Source: Gammaproteobacteria bacterium (GTDB taxonomy: Bacteria > Pseudomonadota > Gammaproteobacteria > Ga0077554 > Ga007554). Taken from it: DNA of 64,000 nucleotides. The translations under genes were made by a program, and so were the position numbers. The notes beneath the pieces are model-generated. The model did not search any database and was not told the origin of the DNA. It saw only the letters and a program-made list of their open reading frames with translations. Of the stretch, positions 54,947 through 63,504 are shown piece by piece. The stretch covers positions 310,001 to 374,000 of the forward strand of contig JAMPIW010000007.1 of NCBI GenBank assembly GCA_040183005.1. Reading direction: 5' to 3'. Numbering within the stretch: the first letter of the stretch is position 1; each line of letters opens with the position of its first letter.

Positions 54947-55363
54947 TCAGACCATATCCTTCAATGCTTTCAATGGCTGAATCTTGACCGCAGTGCTGGC
55001 CGGTTTGGCCTTGAACACCATCTCTTCGCCGGTGAAAGGGTTGACGCCCTTGCGTGCCTTGCGGGCCGGTTTGGTGACGGTTTTGATCTTCACCAGCCCT
55101 GGCAGTGTGAACACCCCGGCAGCACCTTTTTTGATGTGGCGCGCAATCAGGGAGGACAATTCATCCAGCACAGCAGTGGTTTGCTTCTTGGTCAATCCGG
55201 TGTTTTCCGAAATCGTCAACAGCAACTGGGATTTGGTCAAAGGCGCGCGGATAGCGCTTGTGCGGCTGGGGGATGCTGCTACGGTTTTTGTCTTTACGGG
55301 AGCTTTGGCGGCAGGTGCGGCTTTTTTCACTGTCTTGGCGATGCTCTTTTTCTTTACGGCCAT
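54947..55363 (-). CDS. HU/IHF-family DNA-binding protein with Lys/Ala-rich N-terminal tail
   Basis: The 138-residue protein has a basic, low-complexity tail (residues about 1-40, rich in Lys, Ala, Thr and Val). An HU-type domain follows (LTKSQLLLTISENTGLTKKQ; FTLPGLVKIKTVTKPARKARKGVNPFTGE). Usual HU is about 90 residues. Tailed HU proteins resemble histone H1-like tails and may compact the nucleoid more strongly. It has its own terminator. Confidence 0.88.
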   Translation of the reverse strand: MAVKKKSIAKTVKKAAPAAKAPVKTKTVAASPSRTSAIRAPLTKSQLLLTISENTGLTKKQTTAVLDELSSLIARHIKKGAAGVFTLPGLVKIKTVTKPARKARKGVNPFTGEEMVFKAKPASTAVKIQPLKALKDMV

Positions 55364-55581
55364 GTAGTAACCTCAGTCATGTTGTAGAGTTTTACGTTAA
55401 TCAACGCGCGGTTTTGCTGCGAGTTGCGCGCATCGCATGGTAACTGACTCATTTGCGGAAGATCAAGCGGCTTGCAACCTGTTTAAGGGTGGCGCAGATA
55501 ATCGTCCCGGCCATATTGTGATAGGATTGCAGTAACCCTGAAGGAATCTCCCCATGAAGGGGACAATGGCAGCGTCCCACA

Positions 55582-56664
55582 ATGATTGAAACCGACCGTC
55601 TGATTACACCCGCGAATCTTCGTGAAGACGATGTAATTGACCGCGCCATCCGCCCCGCGCGCCTGGCTGATTATGCCGGCCAGCCCGCCGTGCGCGAACA
55701 GATGGAGATCTTTATCGACGCAGCAAGGCGCCGCGGCGAGGCTCTTGATCATACCTTGATTTTCGGGCCACCTGGATTGGGCAAGACCACGCTGGCGAAT
55801 ATCATCGCCAATGAGATGGGCGTCAATGTCCGGCACACGTCCGGCCCGGTGCTGGAACGCGCAGGTGATCTGGCGGCGATACTGACCAACCTTGAGCCGC
55901 GTGATGTGCTGTTTATTGATGAAATCCATCGCCTCAGCCCGCTCATCGAAGAGACACTGTACCCCGCCATGGAGGATTACCAGCTCGATATCATGATCGG
56001 CGAGGGGCCTGCGGCACGTTCCATCAAGCTTGATCTGCCACCCTTCACATTGGTGGGGGCGACGACACGCGCGGGTTTACTGACATCCCCCTTGCGCGAC
56101 CGTTTTGGCATCGTGCAGCGCCTGGAGTTTTACTCCACGGTTGATCTTGCCTCAATTGTGGGGCGCTCTGCCCGAATTCTTGGCGTGACGTTAGAGGAAG
56201 AGGGTGGGCATGAAATCGCGCGCCGCGCGCGCGGCACACCACGTATCGCCAACCGTTTGCTGCGCCGGGTGCGGGATTTTGCCGAGGTTAAGGCAAATGG
56301 CGCCATTTGCCGCGATGTGGCTGATCGGGCGCTGAATTTGCTCGGGGTAGACGCCAATGGTTTTGACGCGATGGATCGCAGATTGTTGTTGGCCATTCTT
56401 CAGAAGTTTGATGGCGGGCCAGTGGGTGTTGACAGTCTGGCGGCGGCAATTGGCGAGGAACGTGGCACGATAGAGGATGTTGTTGAGCCTTTTCTGATCC
56501 AGCAAGGCTTTATGATGCGCACGCCGCGTGGACGGGTGGCAACCCGCAACGCATATCTGCATTTCGGCTTGGTGCCGCCGCAACGGGACATCGTCGCTTT
56601 GTGCGGGGATGACCGGTCGACACAGGACAGGCTTGATCTATCGGAAGAAGGTGGAGCGAGATAA
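55582..56664 (+). CDS. ruvB: Holliday junction branch-migration ATPase RuvB
   Basis: The 360-residue AAA+ motor drives branch migration with RuvA. It has [21 protein letters not shown] as Walker [13 protein letters not shown] as Walker B, the sensor [18 protein letters not shown], and the C-terminal winged helix ([20 protein letters not shown]). ruvA and ruvC, often adjacent, are absent here. The start follows a GGACAATGG region; AGGGGACA serves as a possible binding site. Confidence 0.96.
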   Translation: MIETDRLITPANLREDDVIDRAIRPARLADYAGQPAVREQMEIFIDAARRRGEALDHTLIFGPPGLGKTTLANIIANEMGVNVRHTSGPVLERAGDLAAILTNLEPRDVLFIDEIHRLSPLIEETLYPAMEDYQLDIMIGEGPAARSIKLDLPPFTLVGATTRAGLLTSPLRDRFGIVQRLEFYSTVDLASIVGRSARILGVTLEEEGGHEIARRARGTPRIANRLLRRVRDFAEVKANGAICRDVADRALNLLGVDANGFDAMDRRLLLAILQKFDGGPVGVDSLAAAIGEERGTIEDVVEPFLIQQGFMMRTPRGRVATRNAYLHFGLVPPQRDIVALCGDDRSTQDRLDLSEEGGAR

Positions 56665-56687
56665 GTGTGCTTATAACATTGAACACA

Positions 56688-56710
56688 GGGGCGGAGTTTT
56701 ATGCCGCCCC
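56688..56710 (+). terminator. Hairpin between ruvB and glrK
   Basis: GGGGCGG (56688-56694) pairs with CCGCCCC (56704-56710). A short, GC-rich stem without a T run, 24 bases past ruvB. A weak stop is possible. Confidence 0.35.
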
Positions 56711-56751
56711 CATGACCGCTCGTGCCGAAACCATGTTTGCCAGATGATATT

Positions 56752-58257
56752 ATGAGTTTTTATCGTCCAAAATCAATTTTAAAACTTATCCTTATAGGGT
56801 TTGTCTTCGTTTCTCTTCCTCTTGTTGTTGCTCTTGTTATCGCGGGGACCTACGTTGACCAGCTGGTTAAGCAAAGCCAGCAGGCGGTGCAGCAGACGGC
56901 TCAAGTCACTAGTGGAAGCAGAATGCTGGTTGAACAGGTTACTACCATGGAGCGAAGCGCCAGGCAGTTCCTGGTATTGGATGATGAGGCCATGTTTGGC
57001 GTATATACCAGCACCCATCAGGATTTTTTGCTAACGGTTGCTAAATTATCACAATTGCCTTTCGATCAAGCGCTCAAGGCAAAGTTGAAAGAATTGGAGA
57101 CAAAAGCGCAAGATTTATTTGCCAAGTTAAGTATCCAGGTTGGCGATAAGACGCAAAGCAAGACGGAAGCGGTGATGGAGTTTGTCACCCTCTCGGAAAT
57201 GGCGCAGGCGTTTTTTACGGAAAGCAGCCGGTTAGTGGATCGCGAAGTGGAGATTCTGCAGGAGACGGCGGGCACCGCTCAGCGCACCCTGTTCTGGCTG
57301 GGCATCGCGCTGGTGCCTCTGGTGGGTGGGCTGATTGGCGTGTTCGCCGTGCTTATTACTAGGCCAATCAATCGTATAGATCAGGCAATCCGCCAGCTGG
57401 GCAATGCCGAATTTTCTACTGCAATTGCCGTGACGGGGCCGCGCGATCTGGAGTCCCTTGGCGAGAGGCTGGATTGGCTGCGGCTACGCCTGATTGAACT
57501 GGAGGAGGAGAAAAACAAATTTTTGAGAAACATTTCACATGATCTAAAGACACCGCTGGCGGCGATTCGCGAAGGCAGTGAATTGCTTGTGGATGAGGTG
57601 GTGGGAAAGCTGACCGATGAGCAGCGTGAAATCGCGCGGATCTTGCGGCAAAACGGCATCCAGCTGCAAATCTTGATCGAGGGCTTGTTGAATTTCAATA
57701 TCGCTAGCGCACGCAGTGCGCAGGTTCAATTCAGCCAGGTGAAATTGCATGAGCTGATTGATAAAGTAATTGAGGACCACAGGCCGGCATTCATGGCAAA
57801 AAGTATCCGCCTGGATAAGAGTTGTGCTGAGTTGGCGGTGGCGGGGGACAGGGAAAGATTGAGGATGATTATCGATAATCTGTTGTCTAACGCTGTCAAC
57901 TATACTCCGCACCAGGGAACAATAATGATACGTCTGAGGAGAATGGAGAGCGCAGGCAAGCAATGCAAGACAGACAATCAGCATGAGGGAGCAGTAAAGC
58001 CGGGCGCCGATGTTGCGGTGCTAGACGTGGCGGATAGCGGTCCCGGTATCAACCCCAGTGAGCGACACAAGGTCTTCGAAACATTTTATCGCGGCAGTAT
58101 CCCCCATGATGGCTATATCAAGGGCACCGGGCTGGGGCTGTCGATTGCAAAAGAATATGTCATGGCACATGGGGGTAGTATTGAACTGGTTGAAGATGGC
58201 ACGCTTGCTAGCGGGGCGCACTTCCGGGTTACATTGCCGGTGGGTGGGGTATCCTGA
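56752..58257 (+). CDS. glrK: Sensor histidine kinase GlrK/QseE-like
   Basis: The 501-residue inner-membrane kinase has segments at about 9-31 and 181-203. They bound a helical periplasmic domain. A HAMP linker (ITRPINRIDQAIRQLG), His263 in NISHDLKTPLAAIREG, and an ATPase domain (NLLSNAVNYTP, DSGPGI, GTGLGLSIAKEY) follow. The downstream lipoprotein and sigma-54 regulator give the glrK-qseG-glrR order known from enterobacteria. The ATG at 56752 is preferred to an upstream frame at 56722. Its stop overlaps the lipoprotein ATG by one base. Confidence 0.9.
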   Translation: MSFYRPKSILKLILIGFVFVSLPLVVALVIAGTYVDQLVKQSQQAVQQTAQVTSGSRMLVEQVTTMERSARQFLVLDDEAMFGVYTSTHQDFLLTVAKLSQLPFDQALKAKLKELETKAQDLFAKLSIQVGDKTQSKTEAVMEFVTLSEMAQAFFTESSRLVDREVEILQETAGTAQRTLFWLGIALVPLVGGLIGVFAVLITRPINRIDQAIRQLGNAEFSTAIAVTGPRDLESLGERLDWLRLRLIELEEEKNKFLRNISHDLKTPLAAIREGSELLVDEVVGKLTDEQREIARILRQNGIQLQILIEGLLNFNIASARSAQVQFSQVKLHELIDKVIEDHRPAFMAKSIRLDKSCAELAVAGDRERLRMIIDNLLSNAVNYTPHQGTIMIRLRRMESAGKQCKTDNQHEGAVKPGADVAVLDVADSGPGINPSERHKVFETFYRGSIPHDGYIKGTGLGLSIAKEYVMAHGGSIELVEDGTLASGAHFRVTLPVGGVS

Positions 58258-58895
58258 TGCGTAGGGTAGGTTTATTCTTGTTGATGACCTTCACGGTTGG
58301 CATTATTCTTGCTGGATGTGAGGCGATAGGGTGGAAACTGGTTAAACAGGAGCATATTGCAAAGCCAGCAGCTCCTGTACCAAAAGATCCTGGCCTTGAA
58401 ATCGCGCCTTTGCTGGCATATTTTCGTTATGCTGCGGGGCTTCCTTCCGATGCGCTTAATAAAGAGAGCGCCCAGGCGGAAAGCGCTTTTAAAGCGAGCC
58501 AGGGTGTTGTCGAGCGGGTTAAGCTCACCATGTTGCTCGGTTTGCTGGGGCCTACCGAAAAACGCGACGAGGCGCGCGCGCAACGGTTGCTGGAAGGTTA
58601 TCTGAATGACGACACGGCAACAAGCAGCGAAACGCTCAAGGATTATGCCGCTTTCCTGCGTGGCGTTATTATTGAGCAAAAAGGCCTTAGAGAGCGTAAT
58701 AATGTGCTTGAGACAGAGAGGCGGGGGCTTAGGGAGCGTAACAGCGTGCTTGAGACCGAGCAAAAGGGTTTGAAAGAACGTTATAACGCCCTCGAAGATA
58801 AACTGCGCGAGGAAACCGCGCGCGCGGACAATTTGCAGGGTAAGCTTGACACTCTCAAGGCGATTGAATCAAGTATCCTTAAACGGAAGAGATAG
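58257..58895 (+). CDS. QseG/GlrF-like outer-membrane lipoprotein with coiled coil
   Basis: The 212-residue product has a lipoprotein signal with lipobox LAGC (Cys about residue 21), a helical central domain, and a C-terminal coiled coil from about 140 to 205. There, a near-perfect repeat (LRERNNVLETERRG, LRERNSVLETEQKG, LKERYNALEDKLRE) appears three times. In E. coli the gene between glrK and glrR encodes QseG, a lipoprotein that activates the kinase. Position, not strong sequence likeness, is the main support. Confidence 0.75.
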   Translation: MRRVGLFLLMTFTVGIILAGCEAIGWKLVKQEHIAKPAAPVPKDPGLEIAPLLAYFRYAAGLPSDALNKESAQAESAFKASQGVVERVKLTMLLGLLGPTEKRDEARAQRLLEGYLNDDTATSSETLKDYAAFLRGVIIEQKGLRERNNVLETERRGLRERNSVLETEQKGLKERYNALEDKLREETARADNLQGKLDTLKAIESSILKRKR

Positions 58896-58905
58896 CACGG
58901 TACAT

Positions 58906-60306
58906 ATGAATACGGCAAAGAAAAAAGTAATGGTAGTGGATGACGATCCTGGCTTGCTGCGGCTGATCGATATTCGCCTTAAAACGGCGGGCTACGATGT
59001 GATTACCGCCGAAAGCGGCGAGCAGGCGCTTGCCAAAATGACGGTGTCCCGCCCCGGCGTAGTCATTACCGATCTGCGTATGGGCGGGATGAGCGGAATG
59101 GAGCTTTTTGAAAAACTCCATGACCGCGATCCTACCCTGCCGGTTATCATTCTCACTGCTCACGGCTCCATCCCGGATGCGGTCGATGCGATGAAAAGCG
59201 GTGCCTACAGTTTTCTCACCAAGCCCTATGACAGCAAAACCCTGCTTGATCATGTTGAGCGCGCATCGAGGCTGAGCGGAGATCACCCCCATGCCGAGCC
59301 TTCTTACAATCGCGATACCGCCTGGCGGGCGGAGATCATCACCCGCAGCGCCCTGATGGAAGACTTGTTAAGCCAGGCATGGTTGGTGGCAAACAGTGAT
59401 GCCAGTGTATTTATTCACGGGGATAGTGGTACGGGAAAGGAGCTGCTGGCCAAGGCGATTCATAAGGCCAGCCCCCGTAACACCAGGCCTTTTGTTGCGA
59501 TCAATTGCGCCGCGATGCCTGAAACATTGCTGGAGTCGGAGCTATTCGGATACGCCAAGGGCGCATTCTCGGGCGCGGTTAAAAATCACAAGGGCTTGTT
59601 TGAAGCGGCGCATCAAGGGACGTTGTTCCTGGATGAAATAGGGGACATGCCGCTCGCATTTCAGGCAAAGCTTCTCAGGGTGTTGCAGGAAAGGGTCGTG
59701 CGTCCCGTCGGCGCCACTCAGGGCGTGGAGGTGGATGTCAGGGTCATTTCGGCTTCGCACCGCAATCTGGATGAACAGATGGCGAAGGGCGATTTCCGTG
59801 AGGATTTGTACTACCGTTTGAATGTGGTCACCCTGGATTTGCCGACACTGGCGCTGCGGCGTGAGGATATCCCCTTGCTGGCTTCCCGGTTTCTGGCGCA
59901 GCTTGCTGAAAAAAACAAGAAAAAACTGGATGGATTCGCCCCTGATGCGATGGAGCTGCTGGTCACTGCGCCTTGGCCAGGCAATGTGAGGCAGCTATAC
60001 AACGTCGTGGAACAAACTGTCGCGTTGTCCGCCACGCCGATCATCCCGGCAAAGCTCGTGCAGAAAGCGCTCCGTGACAAACCGGCCGATATTCCTTCCC
60101 TGGTGGAGGCGAAAAGCCGCTTTGAGCGCGAATATCTTGCGCAATTGCTGCAAATCACTAACGGTAGCGTCACCCAGGCGGCGCGCCTGGCTAAACGCAA
60201 TCGCACGGAATTTTACAAGCTACTGCATCGCCACCATCTTGACCCCTCCCTTTTTAAGCCCGCCGCTGTATCAGCCACGGAGCTTCCGGAAAAGCTCCAT
60301 ACTTGA
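58906..60306 (+). CDS. glrR: Sigma-54-dependent response regulator GlrR
   Basis: The 466-residue NtrC-family activator has a receiver domain with Asp56 (VITDLRMGGMSG), an AAA+ domain with GDSGTGKELLAKAI, GAFSGA in place of the usual GAFTGA sigma-54 contact loop, and LFLDEIGDMPL. A C-terminal Fis-type helix-turn-helix follows (GSVTQAARLAKRNRTEFYKLL). The unusual NRTEFYKLL ending is typical of GlrR. The ATG at 58906 is used; a frame to 58846 overlaps the lipoprotein gene. A candidate target promoter lies at 60808. Confidence 0.92.
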   Translation: MNTAKKKVMVVDDDPGLLRLIDIRLKTAGYDVITAESGEQALAKMTVSRPGVVITDLRMGGMSGMELFEKLHDRDPTLPVIILTAHGSIPDAVDAMKSGAYSFLTKPYDSKTLLDHVERASRLSGDHPHAEPSYNRDTAWRAEIITRSALMEDLLSQAWLVANSDASVFIHGDSGTGKELLAKAIHKASPRNTRPFVAINCAAMPETLLESELFGYAKGAFSGAVKNHKGLFEAAHQGTLFLDEIGDMPLAFQAKLLRVLQERVVRPVGATQGVEVDVRVISASHRNLDEQMAKGDFREDLYYRLNVVTLDLPTLALRREDIPLLASRFLAQLAEKNKKKLDGFAPDAMELLVTAPWPGNVRQLYNVVEQTVALSATPIIPAKLVQKALRDKPADIPSLVEAKSRFEREYLAQLLQITNGSVTQAARLAKRNRTEFYKLLHRHHLDPSLFKPAAVSATELPEKLHT

Positions 60307-60333
60307 GTTGTTCCGGGAAATACCCGGAACAAC
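60307..60333 (+). terminator. Hairpin after glrR
   Basis: GTTGTTCCGGG (60307-60317) and CCCGGAACAAC (60323-60333) form a perfect 11-bp stem with a 5-nt loop directly at the glrR stop. The following GTTTCG is a poor T run. Confidence 0.6.
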
Positions 60334-60446
60334 GTTTCGATAGTGTGGACCCCCTATCTCCCTCGGGGATGGGGGCGCCCAGGCTATTCCTGACTCGTCA
60401 TACAGATTTATCCCATCTCATATTTCACAATAAAAAGTGAAGTATC

Positions 60447-60471
60447 GTAGGGTGCGTTCCACGTACCCTAC
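60447..60471. repeat. Short palindromic repeat (GTAGGGTGCG type)
   Basis: GTAGGGTGCGTTCCACGTAC followed by CCTAC: a shortened relative of the perfect palindrome behind lolA (44429-44479), with GTAGGGT/ACCCTAC arms intact. Confidence 0.6.
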
Positions 60472-60617
60472 AACATCATTGTCGTTTTTAACGCAAATTG
60501 GAATTAGATACCGACCCAAGTGTTGCTGAAAGCATCCTTCGGCAATGGTTTCGATCTCCCCAGACGGTTCAGTATCCCAGCCCTTTGAGAAACCGCAATT
60601 ATTCAAAAAACGTTTGC

Positions 60618-60635
60618 CGTCTCTATCCTGAGACA
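60618..60635 (+). promoter_or_regulatory. Candidate GlrR upstream activating site
   Basis: CGTC-N10-GACA, one mismatch from the GlrR motif TGTC-N10-GACA known from glmY regulation. It lies about 175 bp upstream of the sigma-54 promoter at 60808, a normal distance for an enhancer site. An AT-rich tract (about 60760-60806) lies between, suited to DNA bending. Confidence 0.5.
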
Positions 60636-60807
60636 GTCTAACGTATTGTAAGTAAATGCCTTTATATAATTCCTGACAATGCTGTAGCTGTATAACAACG
60701 CATCACCCCCGACTTTGCGAGTGCCTCATGGATTGGACCTGATTAAGTCGTGGCGGACATTTATTAACACATTGATATTTATATTAAATAATATTTTATA
60801 TAATACA

Positions 60808-60823
60808 TGGCATGACGATTGCT
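60808..60823 (+). promoter_or_regulatory. Sigma-54 promoter
   Basis: TGGCATGACGATTGCT fits the TGGCAC-N5-TTGCA consensus, with GG (60809-60810) and GC (60821-60822) exactly ten bases apart. Transcription would begin near 60834, about 124 bp before the EF-hand gene. It lies downstream of the sigma-54 activator gene glrR. Confidence 0.7.
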
Positions 60824-60833
60824 TTAGCTTCAT

Positions 60834-60957
60834 TGCAGGGTGAAAATTCCCAGGGACGGGCCAAGGATGGAGCCTGATAATATGCTGGAAAAAAGTTGCT
60901 TCGCGGCTTTTTTCAGCAAGGTTACCAAGATGTCGATGAGTAATGGAGGGGTTGATG
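60834..60957 (+). ncRNA. Structured leader or possible small RNA under sigma-54 control
   Basis: The predicted transcript contains a stem TGCTGGAAAAAAG (60882-60894) with CTTTTTTCAGCA (60906-60917), bulged by one G, and an inner GC pair. TTTTTT lies within the stem, so this could end a short RNA or fold a leader before the EF-hand gene. Homology to GlmY is not claimed. Confidence 0.3.
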
Positions 60958-61239
60958 ATGTACAACAGGGAAAATATGCTGCTGAATGTGGCGCTGGCAG
61001 GGCTGCTTGCTTTGTCGGGTGCTGCGTTTGCTCAAGGAATGCTTGGTGAGGCAGAGAATGCCGCACCGGATCTTGTCAAGGTCGATACGGATGCCGATGG
61101 TTTTGTCACTCTAAATGAGGCGAAACAAGTGAAAGGTCTGCCGGAGGCTTTTGGCCAGGCAGACAAGAATTCGGATGGAAAACTTGATGGCTCAGAGTTC
61201 GAGGCGGCAGTCAAGGCAATGCAAAGCTCGGGTAGTTAA
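60958..61239 (+). CDS. Exported EF-hand protein
   Basis: The 93-residue protein has a signal peptide cleaved near AAFA|QG (about residue 25) and two EF-hand loops, DTDADGFVTLNEA and DKNSDGKLDGSEF, with the expected acidic ligands. It probably binds calcium in the periplasm. Of two adjacent ATGs, 60958 is best placed after GGAGGGG (60945-60951). It lies under the sigma-54 promoter and ends before a strong terminator. Confidence 0.85.
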   Translation: MYNRENMLLNVALAGLLALSGAAFAQGMLGEAENAAPDLVKVDTDADGFVTLNEAKQVKGLPEAFGQADKNSDGKLDGSEFEAAVKAMQSSGS

Positions 61240-61340
61240 TTGAGATGATGCCGGACATTACAGTCGGCATTAATTGAATAGCAGCGCAGGACTTTCAACG
61301 GATTCTAACATCCTGCGGGCAACAGTGTTTTACCCCCCTT

Positions 61341-61369
61341 AACGCGGCTGCGAGGCCGCGTTTTTTTTT
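61341..61369 (+). terminator. Rho-independent terminator after the EF-hand gene
   Basis: AACGCGGC (61341-61348), loop TGCGAG, GCCGCGTT, then nine T (61361-61369 overlapping the arm). This is the clearest terminator in the window. Confidence 0.9.
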
Positions 61370-61557
61370 GCACAGAAAAAAGCCTTGGAAAAGCACCTGT
61401 TTTCTCCCTGAACGCTAAAGTACTTGTGAATAAATGCCGATGTTTAGCGATGAGGTAAAACCTCCGTCTGGATGCTGAATCAACATCGCAAGGTATTCGG
61501 CTAACCTGTAATCATTGGTGAGCACCTTTCACTTACATAGCACATCAGGCCAAGGAA

Positions 61558-63504
61558 ATGACGCACAATAGCCATTCAACCCAATCACATGATTACACTG
61601 ATCCCGCAGGGAAGCGCGCATTTCAGCGTTATCCTGTAGATCTGCATGCGTTTATCAGAGCTTCAGGCGATTTACGTATACCATGCGTCATACGTAATTT
61701 CTGCATCGGCGGCATGTTTATAAGTTATCGGCACTCGGCTGGTATTGAGGCGTTGTCGCAAGGATGTTTTCCTGCTGCCGGCGATGTTATTGCCATCCAT
61801 TGCGTTGTCCCAACAACAAACCAAAGTAACCGGCTGCAATTCCAGGCACGTGTCGTCCGTGTTTTTGAAGGTGGCGTGGGTATAGCGTTCATTAATCCTA
61901 ACCCGGCTGCTTTGCGGGTTATGCAAGACTTTTCCTTACAGTCAGGCAATGAGGTGTTGAGCGGACAACCGAAGCCTGATGAGATTATAAAGGAATGTAA
62001 TCGTGTGATTGAAGATACGCTTGGTGTCATCACCAAAAGCGTGAACTCAAAAATGTCGAATCGCATGTTTGAGCTATCCCGTGATACAAGAAATCATAAG
62101 GAACAGAATGCATATTTTAATGCGTGCGACATTTTGAGTCGATCATCCGAAATTTTGGCGGGCCTTTTTCGCGCTGCCGTTCATGAGAGACTGATAAAAC
62201 TTGGGCCCGATAAAATGAGGGTGAAACTGAGTGCGAAATCTGATAAGAACGGTCTTTCCACGCCCGAATTGTCCCTTATCGGAGATGAAGCGCTGACCGA
62301 ATGGTTGTCTGTTTCTGATATTAATTATAGCGTTACATCTAAGCACAAGAAATTGCTCGTTGCGATAGAACAACGCATTTCCATAGTGTTGAATGTACGC
62401 ATCGGTGAAGATAACAACCCTTATGCCCCCGGACTCTTTACAGAGTCTTTCTTGATAGCTATTAAAAGCCTTGACCTGGATCCTATAGTCAACACAGCCT
62501 GTCTCGCGATTTTCAAGGATGTGTTTATCGAAAAATCATCCGATCTTTACGCGAGTCTCGACACTGTCCTGGTGGATTTCGGCGTATTGCCCGATCTAAA
62601 GCTAAAGCACAAGGTGCTTTGGGGAAGTACGTCATCGCGAGCTGGTGTGCAGTCTCCGAATGCCCGTGGAGATGCCGACACGGCAGGGCGCAATCTATAC
62701 CAGGTCGCTCACGAGATACGCAAACTCCGAGAAGAAATCGCTCAACAGATTTCTCGTCAAGCTGAAACTCCGCCTGTAACACAGGGTGACGCATCGCGAT
62801 CAACGCAGATGCCTGATCAAGTGTACACAGCCTCTGATGTAATATCGGCTTTGGCCCGCTTGCAGGCGGATCACAGTGTACGTATCGCAGGCAGTAACGA
62901 GCCCACAAATATCAAGGATCGCGTCCTCTCCATTCTGGAAGGCATTAATCCAGAAAGCGCCCATAAAGAGATCAGTGCACACGACAGCAGTATCATGAAT
63001 GTCGCTGGCGACCTGTTTCGTGCTGTTCAGAGTGATTCGCTCGTGGCTGACAGCGTTAGGCCTTGGCTCAAGCGTCTTGAATTGCCCATTCTCAGGCTTA
63101 CGCTTGAGGACAATGCGGTGTTTCTTGACAGGACTCATGTCGCACGCCAAGTACTAAACAAGATTGCCCAACTGGAAATTCATGACGACGAACTTGCGAG
63201 CTCCAGCCAAAGCGCCATTAGGAGCACGATTGATCGCCTGATAGACCGGATCAACAATGAGTTCGATGGGACCACTGATGTATTTGAGAAAATCCTTATA
63301 CAGCTGGACAGGCTAACTGAAATCCAGGATAAGGCCTATGCAGAAAATTTGAAGGATGTGATCACGGCGTGTGAACAAAACATCGTGGCTGCGGAATCGG
63401 GAGATGAGCCTGAAAGAGAGGAAGCAGGTTGTAATGTGGGAAAAATGGTTGAAGCAAGCACGCCGCCTCAAGGAGGGCGACTGGGTATTGTTTTTGACCA
63501 GTGA
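61558..63504 (+). CDS. PilZ and DUF1631 protein
   Basis: The 648-residue protein starts with a PilZ domain (RAFQRYPVDLHAFIRASG; IRNFCIGGMFISY, residues about 18-130). A long helical DUF1631 region follows (about 145-620), with MSNRMFELSRDTRNHKEQ and NVAGDLFRAVQSDSLVADSV. PilZ domains bind cyclic-di-GMP; DUF1631 has no known activity. The last 24 residues (from about 63434) are read in a different frame from a stretch that looks like the DUF1631 C-terminus (LKEGDWVLF), so the gene may have been split by a frameshift. No ribosome-binding site is obvious. Confidence 0.82.
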   Translation: MTHNSHSTQSHDYTDPAGKRAFQRYPVDLHAFIRASGDLRIPCVIRNFCIGGMFISYRHSAGIEALSQGCFPAAGDVIAIHCVVPTTNQSNRLQFQARVVRVFEGGVGIAFINPNPAALRVMQDFSLQSGNEVLSGQPKPDEIIKECNRVIEDTLGVITKSVNSKMSNRMFELSRDTRNHKEQNAYFNACDILSRSSEILAGLFRAAVHERLIKLGPDKMRVKLSAKSDKNGLSTPELSLIGDEALTEWLSVSDINYSVTSKHKKLLVAIEQRISIVLNVRIGEDNNPYAPGLFTESFLIAIKSLDLDPIVNTACLAIFKDVFIEKSSDLYASLDTVLVDFGVLPDLKLKHKVLWGSTSSRAGVQSPNARGDADTAGRNLYQVAHEIRKLREEIAQQISRQAETPPVTQGDASRSTQMPDQVYTASDVISALARLQADHSVRIAGSNEPTNIKDRVLSILEGINPESAHKEISAHDSSIMNVAGDLFRAVQSDSLVADSVRPWLKRLELPILRLTLEDNAVFLDRTHVARQVLNKIAQLEIHDDELASSSQSAIRSTIDRLIDRINNEFDGTTDVFEKILIQLDRLTEIQDKAYAENLKDVITACEQNIVAAESGDEPEREEAGCNVGKMVEASTPPQGGRLGIVFDQ

